Shown piece by piece: positions 36,840 through 46,340 of a stretch of DNA of 64,000 bases. A program made the translations under genes and the position numbers. The DNA comes from Streptomyces sp. NRRL S-455 (GTDB lineage Bacteria; Actinomycetota; Actinomycetes; Streptomycetales; Streptomycetaceae): assembly GCF_000717875.1 (NCBI RefSeq), contig NZ_JOCT01000001.1, forward strand, positions 248,001 to 312,000, read 5' to 3'. The first letter of the stretch is position 1. Every line of letters starts with the position of its first letter. The notes under the pieces were generated by a model. The model searched no databases, was not told the DNA's origin, and saw nothing but the letters and a program-made list of their open reading frames with translations.

Positions 36840-37515
36840 AACGACCGTGACCGCCAGGCCGGGGACGAGCACGATCCGCATCCTGCTCGCCGACGACCAC
36901 GCGCTGGTCCGCCGCGGTGTGCGGCTCATCCTCGACCAGCAACCGGACCTGCACGTGGTCGCCGAGGCCGGCGACGGCGCGGAGGCCATCGACCTGGCCC
37001 GTACCCACGACGTCGACCTGGCCGTACTCGACATCGCCATGCCCCGCCTGACCGGACTGCAGGCCGCCCGCGAACTGACCGCCCGCAAGCCGGGCCTGCG
37101 GATCCTGATGCTCACCATGCACGACAACGAGCAGTACTTCTTCCAGGCCCTCAAGGCCGGGGCCAGTGGGTACGTGCTGAAGTCCGTCGCCGACCGGGAC
37201 CTGGTCGCCGCGTGCCGGGCCGCGATGCGCGACGAGCCCTTCCTGTACCCCGGCGCGGTCACCGCGCTGATCCGCAACTACCTCGACCGGGCCCGTCAAG
37301 GCGAGGAGACCTCCGACCAGATCCTCACCCCCCGCGAGGAAGAGGTCCTCAAACTGGTGGCCGAGGGGCACTCCTCCAAGGAGATCGCCGACCTGCTCTT
37401 CATCAGCGTCAAGACCGTCCAGCGGCACCGCGCCAACCTGCTGCAGAAACTCGGCCTGCGGGACCGCCTGGAACTCACCCGCTACGCGATCCGCGCCGGC
37501 CTGATCGAACCATGA
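36832..37515 (+). CDS. NarL/FixJ-family response regulator
   Basis: 227 aa. Receiver domain (about 15-135) with phospho-acceptor Asp67 in LAVLDIAMPR. LuxR-type helix-turn-helix (about 160-225) with LTPREEEVLKLVAEGHSSKEI and VSVKTVQRHR-like SVKTVQRHRANLL. ATG 36832 lies inside the end of the kinase gene; an upstream ATG (36811) gives a 7-residue longer protein. Its stop overlaps the next gene (ATGA). Cognate partner of the kinase at 35877. Confidence 0.92.
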   Translation: MPETTVTARPGTSTIRILLADDHALVRRGVRLILDQQPDLHVVAEAGDGAEAIDLARTHDVDLAVLDIAMPRLTGLQAARELTARKPGLRILMLTMHDNEQYFFQALKAGASGYVLKSVADRDLVAACRAAMRDEPFLYPGAVTALIRNYLDRARQGEETSDQILTPREEEVLKLVAEGHSSKEIADLLFISVKTVQRHRANLLQKLGLRDRLELTRYAIRAGLIEP

Positions 37516-37910
37516 CATCCCCCTGCCCCCGCAGCGCCCGGCCGCCCGCCGTCGCGGTACTCGCGACCGTCGTCCTGACGCTGCTGGCCGCGCTCGGCCT
37601 CGCCGGGCCCGGGGCGGCGGGCGGCCCCACCGCCGACGTGGCCGCGGCAGCGGGCCACCACCGGGACACCGGGCCGCGTGCCGATGACAGGTGTGACACC
37701 GCCTGCGCCGTCCGGGCGGCAACCCGCCACGAGCCGCACAGCGAGCAGCCTGCCCCCCGCGGCCAGTTCGCCACCGGCTGCGGCCACGGCACGGACGTCG
37801 CCCCACCCGGCTCCGAGCGGCTCCCGGCACCGGTCGGCCACATCCCCTCCTCGGGCCCTCATGTCCCCCACGACCGTGGACGGGCACCCCCTGAGCTCTC
37901 CGGCACCTGA
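37512..37910 (+). CDS. Small exported His/Cys-containing protein, 132 aa
   Basis: ATG overlaps the response regulator stop (ATGA). A signal peptide (about 1-37: VAVLATVVLTLLAALGLAGPGAAGG) is followed by a Pro/His-rich mature part with HHRD, CDTAC and CGHG, which could bind metal. Its family is not recognised. It lies between a two-component pair and secDF in one apparent operon, so it may be an accessory or target of that system. Confidence 0.55.
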   Translation: MTSPCPRSARPPAVAVLATVVLTLLAALGLAGPGAAGGPTADVAAAAGHHRDTGPRADDRCDTACAVRAATRHEPHSEQPAPRGQFATGCGHGTDVAPPGSERLPAPVGHIPSSGPHVPHDRGRAPPELSGT

Positions 37911-37985
37911 CTCCACCCATTCCTCTCTCCTCGACACCAGCGGCCGCGCCCGTGCGGCCGGTGGTGCGCCTGCCGGAGGTCTTCT

Positions 37986-40283
37986 GTGACCCGTTCCGCC
38001 CGGGTGAGGGCGCTGCTCGCCCTCGCCCTGCTCGCCGTATCGCTGTACATCGCCGTGACCGTGCCGGTCCGCCTGGGACTCGACCTGCGCGGTGGTACGC
38101 AGATCGTGCTGGAGACCCGTTCCACCCCCACCGCCGAGGCCGACCGCGAGGCCACCGACCGCACCCTGGAGGTGCTGCGCGGACGTATCGACGCGCTCGG
38201 CGTCGCCGAACCCGCCCTCGTCCGCTCCGGCGAGAGGCGGATCATCGCCGAACTGCCCGGTGTGCAGGACCCGAAGCGGGCCGCCGACGTCCTGGGCCGT
38301 ACCGCGCAGCTCACCTTCCACCCGGTGCTCGGCGCCGCCGACAGCGCCCCCGAGCGGCACCGGGACCGGGTGCTGCCCGACGAGTCCGGAACGCCGCTGC
38401 GCCTCGGGAGCGCGGCCCTGACCGGCGAGCACGTCAAGGAGGCCGCCGCCCGGTTCGACCAGCAGGGTGGCGGCGGATGGCACGTCACGGTCGGCTTCGA
38501 GGGCGCCGGCCGCGACGGCTGGGCCCGGCTGACCGGTGAGGCGGCCTGTCACCAGGCGGGCGACCCGGCACGACGGGTCGCCATCGTCCTCGACGAGAAG
38601 GTCATCTCCTCACCCCAGGTCGATCCCTCGGTCGCCTGCGGGGCCGGCATCCGGGACGGCGCCACGCGGATCACCGGCTCCTTCGGCCCGGAGGAAGCCC
38701 GCGAGCTCTCCCTGCTCATCAACGGCGGCGCCCTGCCCGTCCCCGTCGAGACCGTCGAACAACGCACAGTCGGGGCGACCCTGGGCGCGCAGGCCATCAC
38801 CGCCGGCGCCTGGGCCGCGGCCATCGGCACCATGCTGACCTCGCTGTTCATCATCGTCGTCTACCGCTTGATGGGCACCCTGGCCGTTGTCGCCCTGGCC
38901 TGCTACGGCCTCGTCTCCTACGCTGCGCTGGCCGCGCTCGGCGCGACCCTGACCCTGCCGGGTCTGGCCGGCTTCGTCCTGGCCGTCGGCATGGCCGTGG
39001 ACGCCAACGTGCTGGTCTTCGAACGAGCCCGCGAGGAGTACGCGGCCCGCCGCCGCCCCAGCACCCGCTCGGCGCTGGCAGCCGGTTTCCGCAACGCCTT
39101 CAGCGCCGTCGCCGACTCCAACGTCACCACGCTGATCGCGGCGGTCCTGCTGTTCTTCCTCGCCTCCGGGCCCGTGCGGGGCTTCGGCGTCACCCTCGGC
39201 ATCGGCGTGCTCGCCTCCATGTTCAGCGCCCTGGTGATCACCCGCGTGCTCGCCGAGTTCGCCGCGGGCCGCCCCCGGGTACGCCGCCGCCCCCGCCTCA
39301 CCGGCATCGCGACCACGGGCCCGGTCCGTGACCGCCTCACCCGCCGCGACCCCCGGCTGATGCGCCGCCCGCGCCGCTGGCTGGCCACGTCCGCCGCCGT
39401 GTTGGTCCTGGCCGGCTCGGGCATCGCCGTGCGCGGCGTCGACCTGGGCGTGGAGTTCACCGGTGGCCGCCTCATCGAGTACGCGACGAGCACCCCCGCC
39501 GACCCCGAACGGGTCCGCTCCGCCCTCGCCGATGCCGGATTCCCCCGAGCCGTCGTGCAGTCCTCCGGGGACACGGGCCTGACCGTGCGCACCGACCCAC
39601 TGACCAACGCCGAGGAGGCCGAGGTCACCGGCACCGTGCGCGAACTGGCCGACGGCGTGGACAAGGTCCGCGACGAACTGATCGGCCCCAGCCTCGGCGA
39701 GGAACTGCGCCGTGGCGCCCTGATCGCGCTGACCGTGGCCCTCGGAGCGCAGCTCGTCTACCTCGCCGCGCGCTTCCGCTGGGTGTTCGGCGCCGCCTCG
39801 GTCGCGGCCCTCGCCCACGACGTGGTCATCCTGGTCGGGGTCTTCGCCTGGCTCGGCAAGTCCATCGACGGCGTGTTCCTCGCGGCCCTGCTCACCGTCA
39901 TCGGCTACTCGGTCAATGACTCCGTGGTCCTCTTCGACCGCGTCAGGGAACTGGCCCGCAGGTCCCCCGGGGCGCCGCTTCCCGGCGTCGCCGACCAGGC
40001 GATCCTGCAGACCCTGCCCCGCACCGTGAACACCGGCATGGGCGCCGCCTTCGTCCTCACCGCCCTCGCCGTGCTCGGCGGGTCCTCCCTCACCGACTTC
40101 GCCCTGGCCCTGCTCATCGGCCTGGCCGTCGGCACGTACTCGTCCGTCTTCACCGCTGTTCCGGTGGCCGTGGAGCTCGACCGGCGCGGCGACCGGGGCA
40201 GACCGAGCGGCCGGCGGCGCGTCAGTGGGCCGGAGGGTGCGGGGGCGGTTCCGACTGGCCGTTCCGGCCGGTCAGAACACTGA
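37986..40283 (+). CDS. secDF: SecDF protein-export membrane protein, single-chain fusion
   Basis: 765 aa. The N-terminal half is SecD: the DLRGGTQIVLETR motif, an external P1-like domain with GRTAQLTFHPV, and membrane helices with LAVGMAVDANVLVFERAREE. The second half is SecF: GVEFTGGRLIEY, VIGYSVNDSVVLFDRVRE and NTGMGAAFVLTALAVLGG. The protein pulls exported proteins out of the Sec channel using the proton gradient. A GTG start 75 bases after the small exported protein gene suggests an operon with the kinase and regulator. Streptomyces usually carry separate secD and secF elsewhere; this would be an extra copy. Confidence 0.92.
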   Translation: MTRSARVRALLALALLAVSLYIAVTVPVRLGLDLRGGTQIVLETRSTPTAEADREATDRTLEVLRGRIDALGVAEPALVRSGERRIIAELPGVQDPKRAADVLGRTAQLTFHPVLGAADSAPERHRDRVLPDESGTPLRLGSAALTGEHVKEAAARFDQQGGGGWHVTVGFEGAGRDGWARLTGEAACHQAGDPARRVAIVLDEKVISSPQVDPSVACGAGIRDGATRITGSFGPEEARELSLLINGGALPVPVETVEQRTVGATLGAQAITAGAWAAAIGTMLTSLFIIVVYRLMGTLAVVALACYGLVSYAALAALGATLTLPGLAGFVLAVGMAVDANVLVFERAREEYAARRRPSTRSALAAGFRNAFSAVADSNVTTLIAAVLLFFLASGPVRGFGVTLGIGVLASMFSALVITRVLAEFAAGRPRVRRRPRLTGIATTGPVRDRLTRRDPRLMRRPRRWLATSAAVLVLAGSGIAVRGVDLGVEFTGGRLIEYATSTPADPERVRSALADAGFPRAVVQSSGDTGLTVRTDPLTNAEEAEVTGTVRELADGVDKVRDELIGPSLGEELRRGALIALTVALGAQLVYLAARFRWVFGAASVAALAHDVVILVGVFAWLGKSIDGVFLAALLTVIGYSVNDSVVLFDRVRELARRSPGAPLPGVADQAILQTLPRTVNTGMGAAFVLTALAVLGGSSLTDFALALLIGLAVGTYSSVFTAVPVAVELDRRGDRGRPSGRRRVSGPEGAGAVPTGRSGRSEH

Positions 40284-40406
40284 TCATGCCGTTGGGCACG
40301 AGGTAGGCCAGATGGACGCGGGCTCGGATTCCTGCCGGGTGTCGCCCCACCCACCGGGGACCGATCCTTGAGGTATGCGGACAGCGACACGGAAAGAGGG
40401 CTTGTG

Positions 40407-41357
40407 ATGAGCGGACCGGTCAGCACTGTCGACGCGCCCGCCGATCAGCCCGACACCGGCCATCCGGCCCCGCCCTGCCTGGAGGTGAGTGACAGCCGTG
40501 AGGCGACCGTCGGGGCGGTGCGGGTACGCCGGGCCCTGCCCCGCCGGGGCCGCCGGACGGTGGGCGCCTGGTGCTTCGCCGACCACATGGGGCCGGCCGA
40601 CGTCACCGAGAACAGCGGCCTGGACATCGGCCCGCACCCCCACATCGGCCTGCAGACCGTCACCTGGCTGACCGACGGCCAGGTCCTCCACCGCGACAGT
40701 CTGGGCTCCGAACAGGTCATCAAGCCCGGCCAGCTCAACCTGATGACCTCCGGCCATGCCATCGCCCACGCGGAGGAGGCCACCGGCCATTACCACGGCA
40801 CCCTGGAGGGCATCCAGTTGTGGACCGCCCTTCCGGAGCACACCCGGCATGGTGCACCGGCCTTCGAGCACCACGCGGAGCTGCCACAGGCGGACCTCAA
40901 CGGTGGAGCCGGCGCCGCGACCGTCCTGATCGGCGGCTTCGCGGGCCTGACCAGCCCTGCCCGTCAGGACTCTCCGCTGGTCGGCGCCGAGCTGGACCTG
41001 CGTGGACCGGCCACGGTGCCACTGCGGCCCGACTGGGAGTACGCCCTCGTCGTCCTGCGGGGTGTCGTCGACGTCCACGGGCAGGCCCTCGCCCCCGGCC
41101 GGCTCGGTTACCTCGGCGAAGGGCGGGACGAACTCTCCCTCGGCGTGCGGGAACCTGCCCGGGTCATGCTTCTGGGCGGCGAGCCCTTCCCTGAGCCGAT
41201 CCTCATGTGGTGGAACTTCGTGGGCCGGAGCCGCGAGGAGATCGACGCCGCCTATGCCTCCTGGGCCCGGCAGGACGACCGTTTCGGCCGCGTGGCGTCT
41301 TCTCTGCCCCTCATTCCCGCCACGGCCCCCTTCTGGCACCGGACCGCGGAGGACTGA
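40407..41357 (+). CDS. Pirin family protein
   Basis: 316 aa, bicupin. The N-terminal cupin carries the metal-binding FADHMGPA, HPHIGLQTVTWL and EGIQLW motifs. Pirins bind Fe and some act as quercetinases or as transcription cofactors. ATG 40407 follows GGAAAGAGGG; the frame is open to 40368. Stands alone, convergent with the GH63-like gene. Confidence 0.88.
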   Translation: MSGPVSTVDAPADQPDTGHPAPPCLEVSDSREATVGAVRVRRALPRRGRRTVGAWCFADHMGPADVTENSGLDIGPHPHIGLQTVTWLTDGQVLHRDSLGSEQVIKPGQLNLMTSGHAIAHAEEATGHYHGTLEGIQLWTALPEHTRHGAPAFEHHAELPQADLNGGAGAATVLIGGFAGLTSPARQDSPLVGAELDLRGPATVPLRPDWEYALVVLRGVVDVHGQALAPGRLGYLGEGRDELSLGVREPARVMLLGGEPFPEPILMWWNFVGRSREEIDAAYASWARQDDRFGRVASSLPLIPATAPFWHRTAED

Positions 41358-41382
41358 GACGCCCGGGGTCGTACGGGGCGGA

Positions 41383-43125
41383 TCAGTCCCGAGGCGGAAA
41401 CGCGCGGAGGGCGTGTGCCTCCGCCAGGAGGAGGTAGCCGGCGGCGGTCCAGGTGTAGGCCCGGTCGCGCAGGCCCTTGCCCGTGAGGGCGTCGAAGTTC
41501 TCCGCGAAGCCGTGGGTTTCGCACAGGGTGCGGAAGCGGGCGCTGATCTCGTCGGCGAGGCGGACGTGGCCGCCGCGGCGCAGCCCGTCCTCGATGAGGA
41601 CGGTGGCGGGCGCCCAGATCGGGCCCCGCCAGTAGCCGTCCGGGCGGTAGTGGGGTGAGGCGGGCAGTTCGGTCGCCAGTCCGTGCGGGGTCAGATGGGC
41701 CTCGATGCGTGTCGCCAGCGCGGCCGAGACGTTCTCGGGCAGATGCTCGCCGAGCACCATCGGCATGAGGTCCAGCAGGCTCGCGGTGCTCCAGGTCCGC
41801 GAGGTCTCGACGCCGCGGGCGACGAACCGCTCTCCCGTCCACAGCTCGTCGAGCATGGCGGCCCGGGTGGCCGAGGCGGTGCGCGTCCAGCGGCGGGCGT
41901 CCTCGGGAAGGCCCAGTTCAGCCGCCAGGGACGCGAGTTCCTGGAGCTGGAGTACGAGGAACGCGGCCAGGTCGGCGGTGACGATCAGGCGCTCGGGGTC
42001 GAAGGTGGTGGCGTTGTCCCAGCCGCTGTCGTTGCCGTGCTGGTAGTGGGGCAGGGCGGAGCCGGGTGCGCGGCGCATGGTGAGCCAGAAGTCCGTCCAG
42101 CGTTCCAGACGGCGGTAGATCTCGCTGAGTTCCGTCCGGTCGAGGGGGCCGGGGAGTCTTCGGCGCAGGTGGCTCAGGGTCCAGCCGTGGATGGGGGGTT
42201 TGACGAAGTTGTGGAGGACCTCCGAGTGGGTCACCGAGTCGGGCAGGGCCCCGCTCTCGTCCTGGTGGTCGAAGGGCAGCGAGAACTGGTCCCGGGCCAG
42301 CGCGGGTACTCCGCGTGCCAGGGCGAGGGCGTTGAAGCAGTGGTCCCAGCTCCAGACCTTGTCCATCCAGTGCTTGGACATCAGCACCGCGGGCCGGGTG
42401 ACCAGGGCCGCGGGGCGGACCGTCGCCGACCACAGGACGTACACGGCGAGTTCGGCGGCCGGCGTGCCGGGCGAGCGCCAGGGGGCCACCGCGTCGGCGA
42501 AGGCGGTGAAGGCACGCTCCGCGGACGTCACCACATCACCGAAGGTCTGTGAGGAGGCGTAGGGGCGCCGTGCGCTGTCCAGTTCCTCCACGGCCGCTTC
42601 CCAGGCCCCGTCTCTGTCCGCGGTGATCGTGAGGCCGCGGTCGCCGCTGCCGAGGGCCTGGCTGCCGGACACCTCGGCGAGGGAACCGGACAGCAGGGTG
42701 ATCCGGTAGCGGCGGCCGGTCTCGTACGAGGTGAAGACGTACGCGCCGGCCACCGGGTCGCGGTGGAAGTAGGTGCCCGTGAAGGGGGTGAGGGCGTCCG
42801 CGGCCGCGGCGATGCGCAGCCCCAGCCCCTCGCCCCGCAGGCGGACGGTGTCCGGGGACTCGTAGGCGCAGCCGACGCTCCCGCCCGGGTGAGCCCAGGT
42901 GAGCAGACCTGGTGTCGTCTCGACCCGGGTCTCGGCCCGGTCGCCCGTCGCCGGGTCGAGGGGCACGAGGCGCAGGACGGCGTGCATGCCGTTCTGGTGG
43001 GAGACCAGGTGGAGGTCGTCGGCGTAGGTCTTCTCCCCCACCACGGGCGAGAGGTCGAACCAGGAGCCGTGCGTGCTGAAGGGGATGTCGTGGACGGAGA
43101 AGGCCGGGCCGGCGGCGGTCATCAA
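41383..43125 (-). CDS. GH63-like alpha-glucosidase, cytoplasmic
   Basis: 580 aa. N-terminal beta domain (about 1-190), then an (alpha/alpha)6 barrel with KVWSWDHCFNALALA, HYQHGNDSGWDNATTFD, DGYWRGPIWAPATVL and NFDALTGKGLRDRAYTWTA. The Asp in WSWDHCF and a C-terminal acidic residue are probably catalytic, as in GH63/YgjK and mannosylglycerate hydrolases. No signal peptide. Last gene of sugar locus 3, 40 bases after the permease, so it hydrolyses the imported sugar. Annotators may also call it amylo-alpha-1,6-glucosidase-like; specificity is open. Confidence 0.8.
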   Translation of the reverse strand: MMTAAGPAFSVHDIPFSTHGSWFDLSPVVGEKTYADDLHLVSHQNGMHAVLRLVPLDPATGDRAETRVETTPGLLTWAHPGGSVGCAYESPDTVRLRGEGLGLRIAAAADALTPFTGTYFHRDPVAGAYVFTSYETGRRYRITLLSGSLAEVSGSQALGSGDRGLTITADRDGAWEAAVEELDSARRPYASSQTFGDVVTSAERAFTAFADAVAPWRSPGTPAAELAVYVLWSATVRPAALVTRPAVLMSKHWMDKVWSWDHCFNALALARGVPALARDQFSLPFDHQDESGALPDSVTHSEVLHNFVKPPIHGWTLSHLRRRLPGPLDRTELSEIYRRLERWTDFWLTMRRAPGSALPHYQHGNDSGWDNATTFDPERLIVTADLAAFLVLQLQELASLAAELGLPEDARRWTRTASATRAAMLDELWTGERFVARGVETSRTWSTASLLDLMPMVLGEHLPENVSAALATRIEAHLTPHGLATELPASPHYRPDGYWRGPIWAPATVLIEDGLRRGGHVRLADEISARFRTLCETHGFAENFDALTGKGLRDRAYTWTAAGYLLLAEAHALRAFPPRD

Positions 43126-43165
43126 GGAGTACTCGTTTCTTGGGCGTTGGTGGTCGGCGAGCGGC

Positions 43166-43990
43166 TCAGTCCTTGACGGCCCCGGCCGTGACGCCGGCGG
43201 CGACGTAGCGCTGGGCGAGGACGAGGATCACCGTGGCGGGCAGCGAGGCCACGACGGCGGTCGCCATGATGGCGTTCCACTCCTGGTTGTTGTTGCCGAT
43301 GTAGTGGTAGATGCCGAGCGTGATCGGCTCGTGGGCGCCGCCGCCCGCGAGGGTGCTGGCGAAGACGAAGTCGGACCAGGACCACAGGAACGCGAACAGC
43401 GACACCGTGACGACGGCGTTGCGGCTCATGGGGAGCACGACGGACCAGAAGGTGCGCAGGGCCCTCGCCCCGTCCACCTGCGCGGCCTGGAGCAGTTCTC
43501 CGGGGATGCCGGACATGAACGCGGTGAAGATCAGCACCGCGAACGGGACGGCCAGAGTGGAGTCGGCGACGATCAGGCCGGGCACGGACTGGAGCAGGCC
43601 GAGCTGGAGGTAGATGGCGTAGAAGCCCATCGCCATGATGATGCCGGGGATCATCTGGGCGACCAGGAGGAGGAAGCCGAGCACCCCGCCGCCGCGTGGG
43701 CGCAGTTTCGCCAGGGCGTAGCCGGCGGGCGCGGCGAGCGCGACCGTCAGCACGACCGTGCCCAGGCCGATGAGCAGGCTGGTGGCGAGGTAGGGCAGTT
43801 GCTGGTCGAGGACGGCACGGTAGCCGTCCAGGGTGCCGTGGACGGGGAACCAGTCAGGCGGCGATTTGCGCATGTCCTGATCGCGGGTGAAGGAGACGTT
43901 GAGCATCCAGTAGACCGGAAAGAGCATGACCGCGGTCAGGAGCAGACCGACGGCCGTTTTCCACCAGGTACGGCCTGAGGCTCGGTTCAT
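43166..43990 (-). CDS. Sugar ABC transporter permease, MalG type (locus 3)
   Basis: 274 aa, six membrane segments from TAVGLLLTAVMLFPVYWML. EAA loop: LLQAAQVDGARALRTFW. The ATG overlaps the stop of the MalF-type gene (ATGA, 43987-43990). Works with the lipoprotein at 44963 and an ATPase encoded elsewhere. Confidence 0.92.
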   Translation of the reverse strand: MNRASGRTWWKTAVGLLLTAVMLFPVYWMLNVSFTRDQDMRKSPPDWFPVHGTLDGYRAVLDQQLPYLATSLLIGLGTVVLTVALAAPAGYALAKLRPRGGGVLGFLLLVAQMIPGIIMAMGFYAIYLQLGLLQSVPGLIVADSTLAVPFAVLIFTAFMSGIPGELLQAAQVDGARALRTFWSVVLPMSRNAVVTVSLFAFLWSWSDFVFASTLAGGGAHEPITLGIYHYIGNNNQEWNAIMATAVVASLPATVILVLAQRYVAAGVTAGAVKD

Positions 43991-44931
43991 GACAGTGCCT
44001 GCTTTCGCTGGACCCTCAGGTACACCAGCCCGAAGACCAGTGCCGCGACGACGAGCAGGTTGCCGACGGCCGCGCCGGGTCCGAAGGCGGGCAGCAGGTT
44101 GCCGAAGCCGAGCCGGTAGGACCAGGTGGCGAAGGTGGTGGAGGAGTCCGCCGGGCCGCCCTTGGTCATGATCCAGATGATGTCGAAGACCTTGAGCGTG
44201 TAGACCAGACCGAGCAGCAGGGTGACGGCGGAGACCGGACGCAGCAGCGGGAAGGTGACGCGCCAGAAGCGCTGCCAGGCGTTCGCACCGTCGAGGGCGG
44301 CCGCCTCGTACAGGCTGCGGGGTATCGACTGCAGACCGCTGTGGAGCAGTACCAGGTTGAACGGGACGCCGATCCAGATGTTGGCGATGATCACCGAGGT
44401 CAGCGACCAGGACGGGGAGGTCAGCCAGTTCACCGGGTCGGCACCGAAGGCGCTCAGCAGGGCGTTGACGACACCGGAGTCGCTGTTGAGCATCCACGAC
44501 CACGTGGAGGCCGACACGATCAGCGGCAGCAGCCAGGGCACCAGGAACAGGGCCCGCAGCGTGGCCGACAGCCGGAAGTGCTGGTTGAAGAAGACCGCCA
44601 GGGCCAGGCCGATGGCGTACTGGAAGGCGAGGCACACGGCGGTGAACACGATGGTGTGCGTCAGTGCCGGACCGAAGGCCGGGTCGTCGAGGACCTTCTG
44701 GTAGTTCTCCAGTCCGGTGAACGGCGCGTTGCCCTGGACGAAGGAGCGGACGGTGTAGTCGCGCAGGCTCAGGTCGACGTTGCGGTAGAGCGGGTAGGCG
44801 TAGAACAGGATCAGGTAGAGGGTCACCGGTGCGAGGAAGGCCCAGGCGGCCCTCCCCCGGGCTTCGCCCGGGGGGACCCCCAGCTGTGCGGCGGGGCGTG
44901 GGCGGTCCGGCTGGTGTGTCGCAGGATTCAT
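43987..44931 (-). CDS. Sugar ABC transporter permease, MalF type (locus 3)
   Basis: 314 aa. Six membrane segments from AWAFLAPVTLYLILFYAYPLY. EAA loop: LYEAAALDGANAWQRFW. ATG 44931 is taken as start; an adjacent TTG (44934) is possible. It begins 31 bases after the binding-protein gene. Confidence 0.92.
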   Translation of the reverse strand: MNPATHQPDRPRPAAQLGVPPGEARGRAAWAFLAPVTLYLILFYAYPLYRNVDLSLRDYTVRSFVQGNAPFTGLENYQKVLDDPAFGPALTHTIVFTAVCLAFQYAIGLALAVFFNQHFRLSATLRALFLVPWLLPLIVSASTWSWMLNSDSGVVNALLSAFGADPVNWLTSPSWSLTSVIIANIWIGVPFNLVLLHSGLQSIPRSLYEAAALDGANAWQRFWRVTFPLLRPVSAVTLLLGLVYTLKVFDIIWIMTKGGPADSSTTFATWSYRLGFGNLLPAFGPGAAVGNLLVVAALVFGLVYLRVQRKQALS

Positions 44932-44962
44932 CAACGGGTTCCGGGTCGCGGTTGCCTGACGG

Positions 44963-46204
44963 TTACTTGACGGCGTCCTGTGCCGCGGTGAGCGCGTCCT
45001 TCGGCGATGTGGACCCGCTGAGGGCGGACTGGACCGCCTTCCACATCTGCTCCGAGATCTTGGGGTACTTGGTGCCGAGGTCGTCGCTGGTACGGCCCTT
45101 GGCCGCCTTGACCGCGTCGACCCATGGCTTCAACTCGGGCTTCTCCGCCGTCTGCTTGTCCTGGACCTCGCCGGTGGGGGCCACGTAGGAGAGTGTGGTG
45201 TCGGTGTCGTAGAGGTTCTCGGCGCTGGTCAGGCAGGAGACCAGCTTCCGGGTGGTGGCGTACCGGCCGGTGTCGCCCTGGACCGGGACGGTGACGAACT
45301 CGCCGCCGGTCGGGGCCGCCGCGCTGCCTCCGTCGGCGCCGGGGATGGGCAGGACGCCGTGGTCGAAGCCGGCCTTCTCCGCGTTGGCGAGCTGCCAGGT
45401 GCCGTTCTCGGCGAACGCGTACTCTCCGCTCGCGAACTCCTGCCAGCTGGTGGTCTGGGTGTTGTTGATGACCGAGTTGGGGGCGTAGCCCTTCTTGAGC
45501 CAGTCGCTCCACAGGGACAGGGCCGCCACGGCCTGGGCGGAGTCGAGCCGGGTCAGCTCGGCCCCCGAACCCCAGAACCACGGCAGGAACTGGAAGCTGC
45601 CCTCCTCCGTTCCGATCGCCGAGAAGGTGATGCCCTTCTTGCCGGCCTTCTTCACCTTCTCCAGCGCCGCTGTCAGCGACTTCCAGTCCTTGACCGAGGC
45701 GATGTCGACCCCGGCCTCCTTCAGGACGTCCTTGTTGTAGTAGAGCGCGAGGGTGTTGGCGCCGATCGGTGTGCCGTACGTCTTCCCGCCCGCCTGACCG
45801 GCCGCGAGCAGATTGGCGTCCACCTTCGAGGTGTCCACCTTGTTCTCGTCGGTCGTGGTCAGCGCGCCGGACTCGGCGAGCGTCGAAACCACCGGGTTGT
45901 CGAGGATGAGGACGTCCGGGGCGTTGTCCTGCTGTGCGGCCAGCAGGACCTTGTTCGTCAGGTCGCTGGTGTCGAAGGCCGTCCGCTTGATCTTGACCCC
46001 GGCCTTGCTGCCGCAGCCGTCCAGCAGCTTCACCCACGCCGAGTCCTTGGCGAACTGCGGGTACGGGTCCCAGACGGTGTAGCTGCCGCTGTCCGCGGCC
46101 TGCGTGGACGAGGTGCCGCCGGAGGAGCACGCGGTGGCCCCGACGACGAGGCCGGCGAGGGTCATGGCGGTGACGGTGAGACGGCGTCCGGTGGGTCTGT
46201 TCAT
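44963..46204 (-). CDS. Extracellular sugar-binding lipoprotein (locus 3)
   Basis: 413 aa. The signal peptide ends in the lipobox LVVGATACSSGG. The body is a family 1 solute-binding protein (YTVWDPYPQFAKDSAW, LALYYNKDVLKEAG, GEYAFAENGTWQLAN). GAAGGA lies upstream of ATG 46204. The 136-base gap to the LacI gene in the same direction holds no CGAACCGGTTCG site, so either the operon reads through from the LacI gene or it uses another element. Confidence 0.92.
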   Translation of the reverse strand: MNRPTGRRLTVTAMTLAGLVVGATACSSGGTSSTQAADSGSYTVWDPYPQFAKDSAWVKLLDGCGSKAGVKIKRTAFDTSDLTNKVLLAAQQDNAPDVLILDNPVVSTLAESGALTTTDENKVDTSKVDANLLAAGQAGGKTYGTPIGANTLALYYNKDVLKEAGVDIASVKDWKSLTAALEKVKKAGKKGITFSAIGTEEGSFQFLPWFWGSGAELTRLDSAQAVAALSLWSDWLKKGYAPNSVINNTQTTSWQEFASGEYAFAENGTWQLANAEKAGFDHGVLPIPGADGGSAAAPTGGEFVTVPVQGDTGRYATTRKLVSCLTSAENLYDTDTTLSYVAPTGEVQDKQTAEKPELKPWVDAVKAAKGRTSDDLGTKYPKISEQMWKAVQSALSGSTSPKDALTAAQDAVK

Positions 46205-46340
46205 GGGGTGTCCTTCAAGAGGGTCCGGTCTCGCTTGCATGGACATGAGGGCGAATACGAACATGGGCATGCCAAGCCCACGGGCGGCAGGGCGTGAACG
46301 TCCCGGCGGGGACAGGCGCGACTCGGACAGGAACAGCCGG

